A stretch of DNA of 64,000 bases from Engraulis encrasicolus (Eukaryota > Chordata > Actinopteri > Clupeiformes > Engraulidae). The translations under genes and the position numbers were made by a program. The stretch covers positions 44,913,077 through 44,977,076 of the forward strand of contig NC_085880.1 of NCBI RefSeq assembly GCF_034702125.1, in the 5' to 3' direction. The notes beneath the pieces are model-generated. The model had not been told where the DNA came from. It made no database searches and worked only from the letters and a program-made list of their open reading frames with translations. Shown one piece after another: positions 42,884 through 54,699 of the stretch (positions are counted from its first letter, which is position 1; every line of letters starts with the position of its first letter).

Positions 42884-43560
42884 GTTTATTAGGACCATGT
42901 GCAATTAAAACATAAATGTTTCCATTCCATGCATTACACCAGATTTAGCCTTGGGCTAGTTTTCATCTGTAGTCCTTGACATTAAAAATTAAAAATTTAC
43001 AATAGAATAATAAAGTAAAGCAGCAGTCAACAACAAAATGAAAATACAGATAAAAACAATAAACAAAACACTCATGTCCCCTGTACCCCCCACCCCCACC
43101 CACACAACCACCCACACCCACCAAACAAAATATAAAAAAATTAAAATAAAAATTAAAAACATTCTCCATAAGATATTGGTATCATTTTGTGTCAATGGTT
43201 ACAGGGTTGGGTCTCTTTAAGAACAGATTTAAGTTGTAATTTAATGTTCTTGAAAGAGCCACAGCTCTTCAGGTTACCTGGAAGAACATTCCATTTTAAT
43301 GTGGCCTTGTAGGAAAAAGAGGAGTGCCCGAATGCTGTGCGGTAGGAGGGTATACTACAATCATTAACTGATGCAATTCTAGAGGATCCTATGGATCTAG
43401 CGGGGCAATGACATGTAAACTGCAAAAGACAAGGTGGGGCAAGACCATGTAAAATCTTGTATATCAAAGAGAGGTTTGAAAACTCTAAAATTTTCAAAAC
43501 TTAATCAATTATGTTTCTCCAAAATATTGCAGTGGTGGTAGTGAAGTGGTTTTTTGTCAA
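42818..43560 (-). mobile_element. 5'-truncated LINE with (GATT)n tail
   Basis: On the minus strand a C-terminal reverse transcriptase fragment is followed by an AT-rich 3' UTR and ends in about sixteen GATT units (42818-42882). The MITE sequence between ATGGCGGACCA and TTTCATG is disturbed at the junction, so a few target bases were lost. Confidence 0.8.
43192..43560 (-). pseudogene. LINE ORF2 C-terminal fragment
   Basis: The frame reads L-T-K-N-H-F at its start, has one in-frame stop after R-N-I-I-D, then continues N-L-S-L-I-Y-K-I-L-H-G-L-A-P-P to a terminal K-S-V-L-K-E-T-Q-P and stop. The Y-K-x-L-x-G-L-A-P block and following R-x-x-x-x-G-x-S-x-F block are standard for Jockey/CR1/L2-like proteins. 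The catalytic RT motifs lie upstream and are absent because of 5' truncation. Confidence 0.75.
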
Positions 43561-43703
43561 GAATGCTTAAAGCTTTCATGTACGAAAAGTGCAATTTTTC
43601 CAGTCATAATGAATTTCATGGTGGTGAAAAAGGTAACATTAGTGAATGGGTAGCATGAGTTCTTGAAATAGACAACTAAAAATCTTACACAGTGTACCTT
43701 TAA

Positions 43704-44475
43704 TGCACCCGGAAAGCAGCTGAGGCAAATACAGCAGTAGATCAGATCTGAAGGATTCGTAGTAGACAACTGGTCATATAGCATACACAAATACATGAAG
43801 CAAAGACAACCAAGCATGTAGCATACAAAAGTACAAAAGCAAAGACAACCCAGCATATAGCATACTGCCACTTTAGGCCCTGGGTGAGCTACCCAACCCC
43901 ATGGTGTAAATACTACATCGACAAATAGGCCAGTTCACACACTTTTGGTTTGATAGGGCATACAGGTGGACTGTTGATCATTTTGGCCTGGCCTTCCCCT
44001 TTATATAATGGTACCAGTCCTCACGCCGCCACAGACAACCTCTCAGAGTCAGATTTAAATATTAATATATTATTATATAATATTATATATTTAAATATGG
44101 CTGTTGTGGTCACTTAACAAAACACTTATTTTAGAGATGGGAAAGAATGACTTGGCTTGATTTTTGGCCCGGTCCAGACCTGATTCCGAATACAGTATAT
44201 CATCATCATTTGATGTTCATGTTACCTCAGAAAGGTAAAAGGAAAAGTGATGTGGTTGTGAGCTCTAAATCAAGTGTACTAGACACCTGTTTGTACCAGG
44301 GCTTGACATTGGTGCCTTCCAACCGGCCAAATTTTAGTAAAGCTTGGCTGTGGTGGCGAGTAACAATTCTCTCACCAGCCAGTTTGGCAGGTATTCTTTG
44401 GTATGACACAGTAGTGGACCATCAATTGCTTGTTAACGTTTGGGAAAAAATATTGCTTTCATATTTCATCTAAAT
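43704..44475. other. Low-copy stretch
   Basis: A short direct repeat (CAACCAAGCATGTAGCATAC and a variant) occurs at 43808-43866. No gene was found. Confidence 0.35.
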
Positions 44476-44790
44476 CAGTGTTTCTCAATCGGGGCGCTAC
44501 AGCCCCCCAGGAGGCATTGGGGAACCCCAGGGTCGATTCCCACCCTTACCTCTCCTTACACGTCCAGCCATGGCTGAAGTGTCCTAGAGCAAGGCCACCT
44601 ATCCCCCCATTTGCTCCAGGGACTGTAACCAATACCAATACTAAGTTGCTTTGGATAAAAACGTCATGTAGTGTAATGTAATGGTGGTACACCTACATGC
44701 AGAAGGTCACAGATGTACGCCATCGCCAGATGAGGCCAGGCATCTTGGCTTCAAGGTCGCTCTGGGCCAAGAGCAGTATGGGAAAAGTGT
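44476..44790 (+). mobile_element. Composite: hAT end fused to SINE body and flank (copy 1)
   Basis: CAGTGTTTCTCAATCGGGGC is a hAT-type end of about 55 bp. It runs into the SINE body at TCCCACCCTTACC and on through GCTTTGGATAAAAACG. Then follows CACCTACATGCAGAAGG to AAGAGCAGTATGGGAAAAG, which also follows the SINE at 47645. The shared post-SINE sequence shows the two loci descend from one larger repeat. Confidence 0.6.
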
Positions 44791-44794
44791 TGGT

Positions 44795-44872
44795 GGGGCA
44801 GCCGTAGCCTAATGGTTAGGGTGGTAGTCTTAAGACCAGAGGGTTGTGGGTTCAAATCCCACCCTTACTGTC
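44795..44872 (+). mobile_element. SINE tRNA-like head
   Basis: GGGGCAGCCGTAGCCTAATGG with an A box and GGGTTCAAATCCCAC with a B box. The copy stops before the SINE body. A CACACACATGCAAACACACG patch follows. Confidence 0.7.
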
Positions 44873-45089
44873 TGGGGTTCACATGAGAAAGTGCACACAC
44901 ATGCAAACACACGCATATACACAAACAAAGACAATAATAGAAGTCCAGAAAAAAATATGCTGGATACAATCATAACATAGCCTATGGACAATATTACATT
45001 ACTGATTCTTGAGAAAGTGGCTAAAACAGGTTGCAATGTTGACAGAAAAAAACAAAGTGAATTACAAAATTATATGGTATATCCTCGTA

Positions 45090-46600
45090 GACTAAGGTCT
45101 TGGCTTTTCAGAAATGCACAAGGCCAATCTCCCCATTATGTATTTTTTTCAGAAATCAGGCTTTTCTCCGATCATACCTTGTTTTTTGTCAACACCGTCA
45201 GACACAATTAAAAGTTATTGAAATTGTATTGATTTGGTTGCATATGTATCTGGAGTTTTTAAGTGATTATGTATATTTTTTGGTTCACACATATGCCTTT
45301 AAATGTTGAAAATTCACTTTTGTTCTATTTTAATACTGTTTCATGTGTTCTAATTTTAAAATATGTACCGTCATACGATGCTTACTTAACGCCTAAATAC
45401 AACAAACAATTTTTTGTAATTTCACAAATATTCGTGTATGCTTAAATTGGCTATTACTTTGATATTTCAACAACTCCTAAGGATAATGTTGTAAGCACAT
45501 TCCTTTAAAATGTCCAAAACTCCTTCTTACGGTGGTGACTTAAGAACTGACGGTGGTGACAGTAATCTGAGAGTGGTGAAAGTGGCCTAATTAGTACCTG
45601 CATTTAGCAAAATAAATAGCCCTCTCAAGTCAATGGCATCTTGCATAAACACTTTATTTTTTGTGTGTGCACAGTATGACATGTGTTTTTTACTTCATTA
45701 GTTAGATTATCTAGGAAGTAAGCCACTGGTTGTTGAACATGTGGTAAAAAGAGCTTTTAACTTGTTCAAATCCAAAATATAGAGGTGTATTATCATAGAT
45801 GTAGGTCTTGCCTGTGCAGTGAATGCATTGGCCAAGCTCCCCATGTTTTAACATTTTTCATAAAATGGGCTCTTTCTTGTTTTGTCAACAGCGGCAGACA
45901 GAATTAGAAGTAAAAACACATGTTTACTGTATTAAAGTGAATTACTTTAACAACATAACTGTAGATAGGCTACTTATTGTATGCATATTCTTAAAACATG
46001 TCAAAAACACGTAAAACATGTGTTTTTTGGTGAACTCCATCAGATGTCACCACCGTCAGGTTTTCTGACAAAAAAAACCTCCAAATGCACTTCAGTGGTG
46101 GCTAGAGTATCATTTTGGATCACAATTATTACTAACATGCCTAGTAATGTTTCATTAACCAGCACAATTTAGTAAAATATGGAACAACATGATGAGCAGA
46201 ACAAAATCTGACGGTGGTGACATCTGACGGTGTGAGACAAAAAAACACTCTTTTAAATATTATGCATTGTTTGTTCACATTAGCCATTTCATTTTCGCTC
46301 TGTTTCTTGGGTGCTTCATACCTTTTCTGAAAAAAAATATATTTATTAACATTAATGTAATACAATACTATTAAAACCCCCGACGGTGTTGACAGTTTAT
46401 GGTTTGGACAGTACCAGTGTCCAAACAAATTAACAAATTGAGGACAAAATAATAAACTTACAGGAGCTTCAGTGATGGTGAAGTAGGCAGTAGAGCTAAA
46501 GGTTTGAAAAGGGGTCCTCAGTAATGAAAATAACCTTGTGCATACCTGATTTTATTGTCTTTTAGAAAAAATCTGACGGTGGTGACCAATATGCTGGACA
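45090..46600. repeat. Diverged tract with recurring CTGACGGTGGTGAC motif
   Basis: The motif or its inverse occurs near 45188, 45529, 45547, 45567, 45884, 46046, 46208, 46224, 46381 and 46573 with few changes. The context of the 45100-45200 part (GGCCAATCTCCCCATTATG, TTTTGTCAACACCG) recurs at 45830-45895, giving a unit of about 700 bp. No coding frame is convincing and no TIR was found. Confidence 0.55.
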
Positions 46601-46972
46601 CATTTTGAGCAATTCATAAATAATAGTAAATATTGTTTTACATCCACTATGTGCACATCTGTAGAACCACTTTAATATGGTCTTCCACATCATGGTGATA
46701 TTGTTCAATTCTGTTAGTGATTTTTGTATTTTAAGTCAATTGAAATGATGATGCCAGTCCTTGGGACAGGCGTTTTTACAGGGAGTGGACAGGTTTATAG
46801 CCATGAAAAGTAATAAAATTACACTTAAATATTTCAAACAACTGTGTATTCGTGTGACAGACCCCTTGGCCATTACCTGGGTTCATTTTGTTTGTGAAAA
46901 TTTAGTTGATTTTCAACAGAATTAATATTTTACTGCAGGGACATGTTTTTGCCAAACTTTCAAGAATCAGTG

Positions 46973-47144
46973 ACATTACACTTAGCTGACGCTTTCATTT
47001 ATTCAGAGCGACTTACAACTATTATTTTTCTTGCTCAAGGGCACTTCAGCAATGGTTGGAGATGTAGGGAGAGGTCAGGGGGAATTCAAACCTGCAAACC
47101 CTAGATTGAAAGATCAACTCTCTAACCACTAGTCCACGGCTGCC
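46973..47144 (-). mobile_element. tRNA-derived SINE, inverted
   Basis: On the minus strand GGGCAGCCGTGGACTAGTGG (A box) and GGTTTGAATTCC (decayed B box) are followed by GCCCTTGAGCAAG and a TAAGTCGCTCTGAATAAATG tail ending CAGCTAAGTGTAATG. Confidence 0.8.
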
Positions 47145-47238
47145 CAAGTCTATGAACAAATAAGAAAACAAAAACTCACCTCAAGTACAGTATAATTCCT
47201 TGTCTACTGCAAATGGCCTCCTTCACAGCTGGAGCACG

Positions 47239-47542
47239 TTGCAATATGCGACCTTGCCTCCTCCACTTGCGCTTGTCTCCTCGTCCCGCCTCCTGGCCCC
47301 TCCTCCGTGGGGAAAACAATTAAGTTTCCCAGCTGTGAGCCTAGTCACAGCAACTTTTGGGGGACTGTTTTTTCATTCACCATCCCAATTGCAAATGTGA
47401 AAAAGACTCTACAATTGAGCTTTTGCAAGATATTGAAATATAATGCTGTTGTCAGTGATGTCATCATGACATATTACTTCGTGGTACGAGGAGAGAAGCA
47501 AGAGGAGGAGGCAAGTGGAGGAGGCAAGGTCGCATATTGCAA
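47239..47542. mobile_element. Inverted-repeat MITE, TTGCAATATGCGACCTTGCC ends
   Basis: The left arm TTGCAATATGCGACCTTGCC with TCCTCCACTTGC pairs with GCAAGTGGAGGAGGCAAGG and CGCATATTGCAA at the right; complementarity continues through CTCCTCGT. Arms are about 55 bp with a loop of about 190 bp. Confidence 0.75.
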
Positions 47543-47644
47543 AGCACTCAGTGTGTCACATGTGAATGGGGCAGGAGAGTGGCGGTACCGCCAGGATGCC
47601 TGTCTCATAAAGACGAGACCATGTGGCATCCCTTCAGGTATTGG

Positions 47645-48410
47645 TGGAGCGGCCGTGGCCTATTGGTTAGGGGGGTGGTCTTAAGGCCAGAGGGATGTGG
47701 GTTTTAATCCCACCCTTACCTATCCTTACACCTCCAGCCATGGCTGAGTACGTGTCGTAGAGCAAGGCCACCTATCCCCCATTTGCTCCAGGGACTGTTA
47801 CCAATACCCTGTAAATAACTAAGTTGCTAGATAAAAGTGTCAGCTAAGTGTAATGTAGTGTAATATACGTAATGTATTGGTACTACACCTACATGCAGAA
47901 GGCCACAGATTTACGCTATCATCAGGTGTTCAGAAGCCAGGCATCTTGGCACCCAGGCCTCTGGTGGAGGATGGGAGAAGATTCAGCGACAGAAAGCTGA
48001 AAGCCCAACTGGGAAACTCCAACTCCCATTGTCATTGTGACACAGCACTCCACAGCACACAAGTGTTCACTGCACACCACAAAAGTGCATTTATGCCTCA
48101 GCCATGCAAGGGGGCAGCCCCCAATGGCGCCCCAAGGGAGCAGTGCAGCAGGACGGTACAATGCTCAGGGTACCTCAGTCATGGAGGAGGATGAGGGAGA
48201 GCACTGGTTAATTACTACCCCCCACCAACCTGGCGGGTCGGGAGTCGAACTGGCAACCTTTGGGCTACAAGTCTGATGCCCTAAACGCTTGCCCATGACG
48301 GATTACCCGTTCAGCCCCATTTTTGGTGATCCGGCCCAAGAGCAGTATGGGAAAAGCTGCAAAGCACATCCACTTTGCTACAGTGGTGGACTGTCGGTGG
48401 CACGGTCAAT
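47645..48410 (+). mobile_element. Composite SINE repeat (copy 2), interrupted by a second SINE
   Basis: The tRNA-like head (GGCCGTGGCCTATTGG, B box decayed to GGTTTTAATCCC), body and tail run to about 47870. The shared follow-on (CACCTACATGCAGAAGG to GCCAGGCATCTTGGC) breaks near 47985 and resumes at GGCCCAAGAGCAGTATGGG (48322), with the other SINE in between. Confidence 0.7.
47990..48300 (-). mobile_element. Second SINE family, inverted, nested
   Basis: On the minus strand a tRNA-like head has a B box (AGTTCGACTCCC) near 48251 and an A box region GGGCAAGCGTTTAGG. It continues CCATGACTGAGGTACCCTG, GGGCGCCATTGGGGGCTGCC, GCATAAATGCACTTTTG and ACAATGACAATGGGAGTTGG. This form is common in fish genomes. 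It has no shared tail with the L2-type SINE. Confidence 0.7.
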
Positions 48411-48436
48411 GGCACGCAGAACATGATTAAATAAAC

Positions 48437-48709
48437 CAGTGTTTCCCAACCAGGGGTACGTGTACCACTAGGGGTACGCGAGCACACTGCAGGGGGTGCT
48501 TGGAAAAATGTTACTACAATAACAAATGTATGGACACTGGGATAGAGAAAGCGATATAGAACATGAATTAGGGGGTACTCATGGCACAACTTAGAGTCTT
48601 AGGGGGTACGCGAGACAAAAAAGGTTGGGAAAACATGAATTAGGGGGTACTCATGGCACAACTTAGAGGCTTAGGGGGTACGCGAGACAAAAAAGGTTGG
48701 GAAACATTG
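48437..48709 (+). mobile_element. hAT MITE with perfect 8-bp duplication and duplicated 3' end
   Basis: CAGTGTTTCCCAACC and GGTTGGGAAACATTG are inverted ends. AAATAAAC is exact at 48429-48436 and 48710-48717. The final 72 bp, from ATGAATTAGGGGGTACTC to the terminal GGTTGGGAAA, is present twice in tandem (about 48562-48633 and 48634-48705). Confidence 0.85.
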
Positions 48710-48839
48710 AAATAAACTACTGTATCACTAATTCTGCAGGAGACTGAAAGCTGAATAAAAGGCTGCGAACTAACTAGCCGTATAGAGGCCTGATGAGGTA
48801 TTTTTTTGCCATTAGTTCAAAACTAAAACTGCATTTTAG

Positions 48840-49190
48840 TTGACATTTAAGCTGAGCATTTTGTCTCCCTTGGCCAGGTAGAGCAATCACACCCACCTCT
48901 TGGGGTCAGTCATCGAAACATAAAAGCGGACCTGGAAAGTGTGCTGCTAAATGACAATTAGCCTGTAGCGACATCATACAATTACCCTCCGGCCACGTCA
49001 CATCACACCTCCCATACAGATGAAGTTAACAGGGGAACCCCCGGCATCACACTGAAGCAGCAGCTGCCCTGAAGATAACAAGATAATTGTGCTTTTTAAA
49101 TACTCATAATTCATTCGAAGCTCGCCGGCCGTAAGTAGAACCCAGGCAGTATAATTTATTTGAGGCTATTAGTTTAAGGTCCCTGTCCCT
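48840..49190. promoter_or_regulatory. Candidate conserved non-coding element
   Basis: Repeat-free, with AAATGACAATTAGCC, CATACAATTACCC and ACTCATAATTCATTCG. No frame with splice sites was seen. It has the look of a developmental enhancer, but conservation is unproven. Confidence 0.35.
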
Positions 49191-49560
49191 GTCCGTGTTC
49201 AACGACACTCAATCATATTTTATATTTAAATATTCTATTATTTAGTCGTAGTTTCCACAGTAGGTTCACAATGATGGAACATTAAGGGAATAATGTGAAA
49301 TCTAACAAACCAAATATATCAAATTGAGGCTGTCAACACTTTTTGAGAGTAAAGGCTTTAATTTCATTACAGTTTAACTTGCCATAAGGTTTTATTATCC
49401 AAAAAAACACTTGGGATTGCCATCAGATCATGCTGAGGAGTTGGAAGCTAATGGCAAACTTGACAAATAAAATATACATTTCACAGTAATATAAAACCTA
49501 TTGCATTATATCTTGGTAGCGTGAATGGATTGTCTCTTCTCTACATATATTTTGTCTTGT
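49191..49560. other. Low-copy AT-rich stretch
   Basis: No supported feature. Confidence 0.4.
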
Positions 49561-49569
49561 TTTGTACAA

Positions 49570-50090
49570 CTTTGAGGTAATTTTGCTTTCCAAATATTGG
49601 TGGATTGGAAAGGGCTCTGACGGCGCGAATCTCCTGTGAGGCCGTGAGGGAGTGAGACGGCAGGAGGTAGAGGTAGAGGCAGGAGGTAGAGGTAGAGGTA
49701 GAGGAGTGATGCCAGCCCGGCGTGTTTTTATGCCAGAGAGAGGAATGGGTTTTCTCATTACACTGCTGTCATTTACTCCTCAGCCTCCGTACTCTTTAGT
49801 GGCATTAAGACGGGATGTAAATTTGACAGTTAACGCTGTTAGAAAATGGCTGGTTCAAGAAGGGCAGGAATTAGAGATGGGCATTAGGCGCTGATAAGCC
49901 CCTTTCCGCCGCTGCAGTGGCTGCTTAACATTCATGAGAAAGTCATCATCAAACAACGTTATCGCGCCTCTGTTGACGGCGAAGGAACATCATCACTATG
50001 ATAATTTTTTTTGCTGTGAGCCAAAAATGCCCTCTTTTATTTCAGGGGTGTGTTAATGAGATAGGAAGCTTGTTGGTATGGGCAATGCAA
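49570..50090. promoter_or_regulatory. Candidate conserved non-coding element
   Basis: Non-repetitive except for GAGGTAGAGGTAGAGGCAGG at 49665-49703. It includes CGGGATGTAAATTTGACAG, GGCATTAGGCGCTGATAAGC and AACGTTATCGCGCC. It stops at a pyrimidine tract. Confidence 0.35.
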
Positions 50091-50106
50091 ACTTATGGCT
50101 CTCTAG

Positions 50107-50352
50107 TGTTTGCCTGCCCCCCCTCCCCTCCCTTCCTCCCCCCCTCCCCCCTCCCCCCTCCTCCCTACCGCTCTTCTCTTCATGCTCCTTTTGCAAACAC
50201 AGGCCAACTCTCCCTCTCTTTCTCTCCCTCTCTTTTCTCTCTCTCTCTGTCTCCCTGTCTCTCTCTCTTTCTCTCTCTCTCTCCCCTCCCCCGTCCCTCT
50301 CTCCATTTCTCTCTCCCTCTCTCTAGCAGGTTTTTTTTTTTTTTTTTTTTAA
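50107..50352. repeat. Polypyrimidine tract
   Basis: C-rich runs give way to CT repeats and then a T run of about 20. The long purine/pyrimidine asymmetry makes all reading frames artefactual. Confidence 0.9.
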
Positions 50353-51094
50353 AGAATTCCTATTTTCCTGCAAATACAGATGAAGGATTTAGTTAAAATA
50401 AGATTCTTTTTTTCTTCCTACAAGTAATTTGCTGATTTCCTGAACAATTCTATAAATGTTATACTGTTGCTAAAATTTAATTGATCATTAAAGGAAAGGC
50501 AATCTGGGATTCATACGGCTAGGATTCTAGCATAAACAGTGTCACAGCTGCTCAATTTTGAGCAATGTGGTTATGTACTATTTATCCAAGTGTAAAAATG
50601 TGCAACAATTTATAAACTAATAGGTCACTTAATGTATTTTGTAATTAACAAATAAATGTATTATGACAAATTACCTTCAATAAATGTTTTAAGCCCACAT
50701 TTCAATGTGTTAATTCCCTACCAGTGACATTAAGATGTACACTGCTGACTTCATCCAAGTCCTGCGGTATGTGTATTAACTAATGTACTCAGTTATTGAT
50801 TGTCATAGCAGACCAAGGTGGTAAAAGACTGCTGTGAATACCTCACGCAATTAAGCACAGAATTTATTTGACAGCTAAGAAATATGCACGTTGATATTTT
50901 CAGGTTTCTTTTTTTAAGAGACAGAAGATGTCAATCATTCATTGGTCTGACTTGCGGGCACAAAACACTTAAAAAAAAACAAAAAACTAACGAACGTGTA
51001 CGTCTGATGGGACTGAGTATGTTGCAGTATAAAAGTAACAAAACCACTTATAAACAACACACACAGCAAATTCAACTGTATCATTACATCAAAT
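50353..51094. other. Low-copy AT-rich stretch
   Basis: No supported feature. Confidence 0.4.
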
Positions 51095-51116
51095 CTATAT
51101 ATATATATATATATAT

Positions 51117-51207
<91 letters not shown>

Positions 51208-51216
51208 AATATATAG
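51095..51216. repeat. (AT)n microsatellite
   Basis: About 110 bp of AT units split by two ATCAAAT interruptions at 51115 and 51205. Confidence 0.95.
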
Positions 51217-52379
51217 TAACTACACATTTTAAGAAGCCTTCACAGATAATGTTTAGTTTTTACTATCAGGTAAACAGTAAAAACTGAAAGTGAACATATA
51301 TTTAATATATTTTGATCTACACAAAATATACACTTTGACTCAATGAAAATATTTTTGTGTGTGGGGGGGGGTATGCCAAACACAGTGTACAATGTTAAGT
51401 TGTTCTTGTGGTGTCTTCCCACATCCTAATAGTAATAATGTAGTCACCATCATCACATCAGCCTTATAATATGTTCAGTGACAATGTGCCTTACCAGTAT
51501 GTTCAGTCAGTGTGCACTGTCACTTAAACAATGAAACTTCAGAAAGAAGTCGACCTTTATGCACTGTGTAGCCCATACACAAACACATGTGTACAGTACA
51601 TGTAATTCTGCAAACACGTGGACACGGCTGCATTTTGATATGTAAACAAAAAAAAACGAAAATGTGTGTTCAGCAATGTAGTAAAGTTATGACAAGTGGT
51701 GGGCATTTGTGTTTGTTTGTGAAGCGATCCCCCTGCACATCCGTCTTTGTAGTCCTCTTGTCTTTGACGTCTGTTTAGTTCCCTGGTAATTGGTGCGCTC
51801 TTTGATATTTTTTAAAACATAAGTTGCTGGAATGGGGCTCTCTGCTCTTTGATAGCTGGAGTTATGTGGCCTTGAGGGTACTGTAGGAGGTCAGGTGTCT
51901 TGTTGGCAGCTATTCCTCAGTCGTAATGCTCTTTTCCAACTGTAAATAACCCCAAAGGATTGTAACTGATGTTTTGAGAAGAACTAAAAAGAAATATTTA
52001 AACATTTATCACATGCAAAACAGAAATAGTGCAGAGTAGAACTAATTCAAAGTACTGGGGTTGTTTCTTTTGAGGTTTGCTGCTGCTGGAGAAAAAAAAC
52101 AAATAAATAAATAATAAATAGACGGTGTCGTGTCACCCTATAAACGGCATCAAGGATTTACATTTTAATATGTGAAATTATCTGTATGAATTCACTTTAG
52201 TCAAGTAGCAAAACAAACCCATACCTTTGAGGACTAGACATGGGGTAGAGTACCGCATATATACAGTGGACTCCTTGAAGCTATTTGAATAAGGTAGAGG
52301 CAACACTGTTTGCACATTAGTGTGTAAGCTTTTGATTGAATGGCAAACCACCTTCATAAATTTCTTTAATAACATCTGT
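51217..52379. other. Low-copy stretch
   Basis: It has a short G run near 51364 and an AAATAAATAAATAATAAATA patch near 52100. No gene was found. Confidence 0.4.
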
Positions 52380-52560
52380 AAACTAAAACCTGTTGTAGAG
52401 TGCTTTCATTAAGGGGGGCTTTGCATAATGGTGTTCTGATCCCCTTTATCGGGGTCAGAGTGACGGCTATACAGCTATTGCTTATTTCCTCTTCACCAGC
52501 CAGGAAATAAAACCAACTCTCTCAAAATATTCTACAAAGTGAAATGTTTCCTTCTGGATT
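52380..52560. promoter_or_regulatory. Small candidate conserved block
   Basis: A repeat-free segment with GGCTTTGCATAATGG and TGATCCCCTTTATCGGGGTCAG (the latter a small hairpin). Regulatory role is inference. Confidence 0.25.
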
Positions 52561-52569
52561 TAAATAAAA

Positions 52570-52990
<421 letters not shown>

Positions 52991-53245
52991 CAGGGCTGGA
53001 CTGGCCATCTGGCACAGCGGGCATTTCCCGGTGGGCCCCGCACCCTCGTGGGCCCCTATTTTCAGAAATGTAAAAATAATAATAATAATGATAATGATTT
53101 TTTTACATTTCTGAAAATAGGGGCCCTCGAGGGTGTGGGACCCACGAGGGTGCGGGACCGGAGAGTCAGATCTGTGCCTCTAATTACGAGGCGCCCCTTT
53201 AAGCCAAAAGTGCCTGGGCCCCATTTCTCCCCCAGGCCAGCCCTG
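52991..53245 (+). mobile_element. hAT-like MITE, CAGGGCTGGACTGG family
   Basis: CAGGGCTGGACTGGCC and GGCCAGCCCTG are inverted ends. Flanks CGCTAGGT (52983-52990) and CGCTTGGC (53246-53253) match at 6 of 8. The centre holds an AAT/ATG patch and an inverted pair of ATTTCTGAAAATAGGGGCCC-like segments. Confidence 0.8.
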
Positions 53246-53615
53246 CGCTTGGCTATAGAACCAATTGGGGAAAGGCAAAGATGTGTGGCTTTTGTATACG
53301 CCATTGGATTTGAGGATGAGGAGACAGAGCACATGGAGTGATACACTAATTTAATTTCAACTGACAAATTCTGGAATTAAGTGTCAAAATTACTGCTCAT
53401 CATAAGACACATTAAATTATTCATTTTTGTATTTCCATTCCATGTGTGTGCTGTGTGCCTTTGTGAAATAATAAAAAAAACGGTCATGCATTCATTCCCA
53501 TAACTTTATCCATGAAAGATGGTGGTGGACAGGGCAGCGTCTGAACAGATCATGACCAGTCTAGAGGTCGGCCTTCAGGAAAGAGAGTAATGAGCTGTGT
53601 TATTGCACCAGTAAT

Positions 53616-53840
53616 CAGTGTTGCCAGATTGGGCGGGCCGGGTGCCTGCCCAATTGGGCTACTTGGGATGAGCGTCGGCGAAAACGGGAAAAATTGGCCA
53701 TTTGGTGTTTTTTTTTTTTTTGCCGTTTTGGGCCCATAGAAGTCAATGTAATTTGTTGATTTTGGGCGGAATTTAGCGCATTTTGGCGGGTTTTGAGAAG
53801 CTTTTGGGCGGGATTTGGTCAGACAGATCTGGCAACACTG
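53616..53840 (+). mobile_element. hAT-like MITE, CAGTGTTGCC family, complete
   Basis: CAGTGTTGCCAGAT and ATCTGGCAACACTG are perfect inverted ends. Flanks CCAGTAAT (53608-53615) and ACAGTAAT (53841-53848) match at 7 of 8. Confidence 0.85.
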
Positions 53841-54043
53841 ACAGTAATTTCTCTGATGCATTACAACCATCAATGATCCTCCTCCTGCTGCTGAAGAATG
53901 AGCGAAGACTACAAAGTGGACGTTCCCTTCAGCAATGTGAACTGTGATGTTCACTACTCTGGAGTGAAGAGCTCTCTAAGAAGCAATTAGAAGAAAGCTT
54001 TTCTATTTCTGTTTTCTTGCCTCTCTTTGTCTGTCTTTCTGTT

Positions 54044-54045
<2 letters not shown>

Positions 54046-54117
<72 letters not shown>
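54046..54117. repeat. (CT)n microsatellite
   Basis: About 72 bp of pure CT. Confidence 0.95.
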
Positions 54118-54469
<352 letters not shown>

Positions 54470-54699
54470 CCTGGAGCCCCCTGGTGGAGCTCCAACACAC
54501 ACGGACGTCTGGGAGACTGTAGCAGGATTCCATTTCTCTAGCCAAAAATCAATCGGAACATTTATTGCTGCAATATCAATGGCAGCTTGCGTTGAGGAGT
54601 CACGACTCAGGCACCTTCGAGACACATTTAAAGGAACAGACCACCATACTTAAAAAAATAAATTATGTTTCTCTCAGAAGTGAGATGAGATGATACAAA

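Larger units (their letters stand above)
42624..43699 (+). mobile_element. TTAA MITE, ATGTACACTGTGC ends, split by a LINE
   Basis: TTAA at 42620-42623 and 43700-43703 flanks ATGTACACTGTGCAGG and CTTACACAGTGTACCT. The outer parts (42624-42817 and about 43570-43699) align with the uninterrupted relative at 40044-40398. The centre is the LINE insertion 42818-43560. Confidence 0.8.

Noticed and set aside
47307..47684. 125-codon frame
   Set aside because: It spans an inverted-repeat MITE and the start of a SINE.
50110..50396. Proline/serine-rich frames
   Set aside because: They are produced by a polypyrimidine tract.
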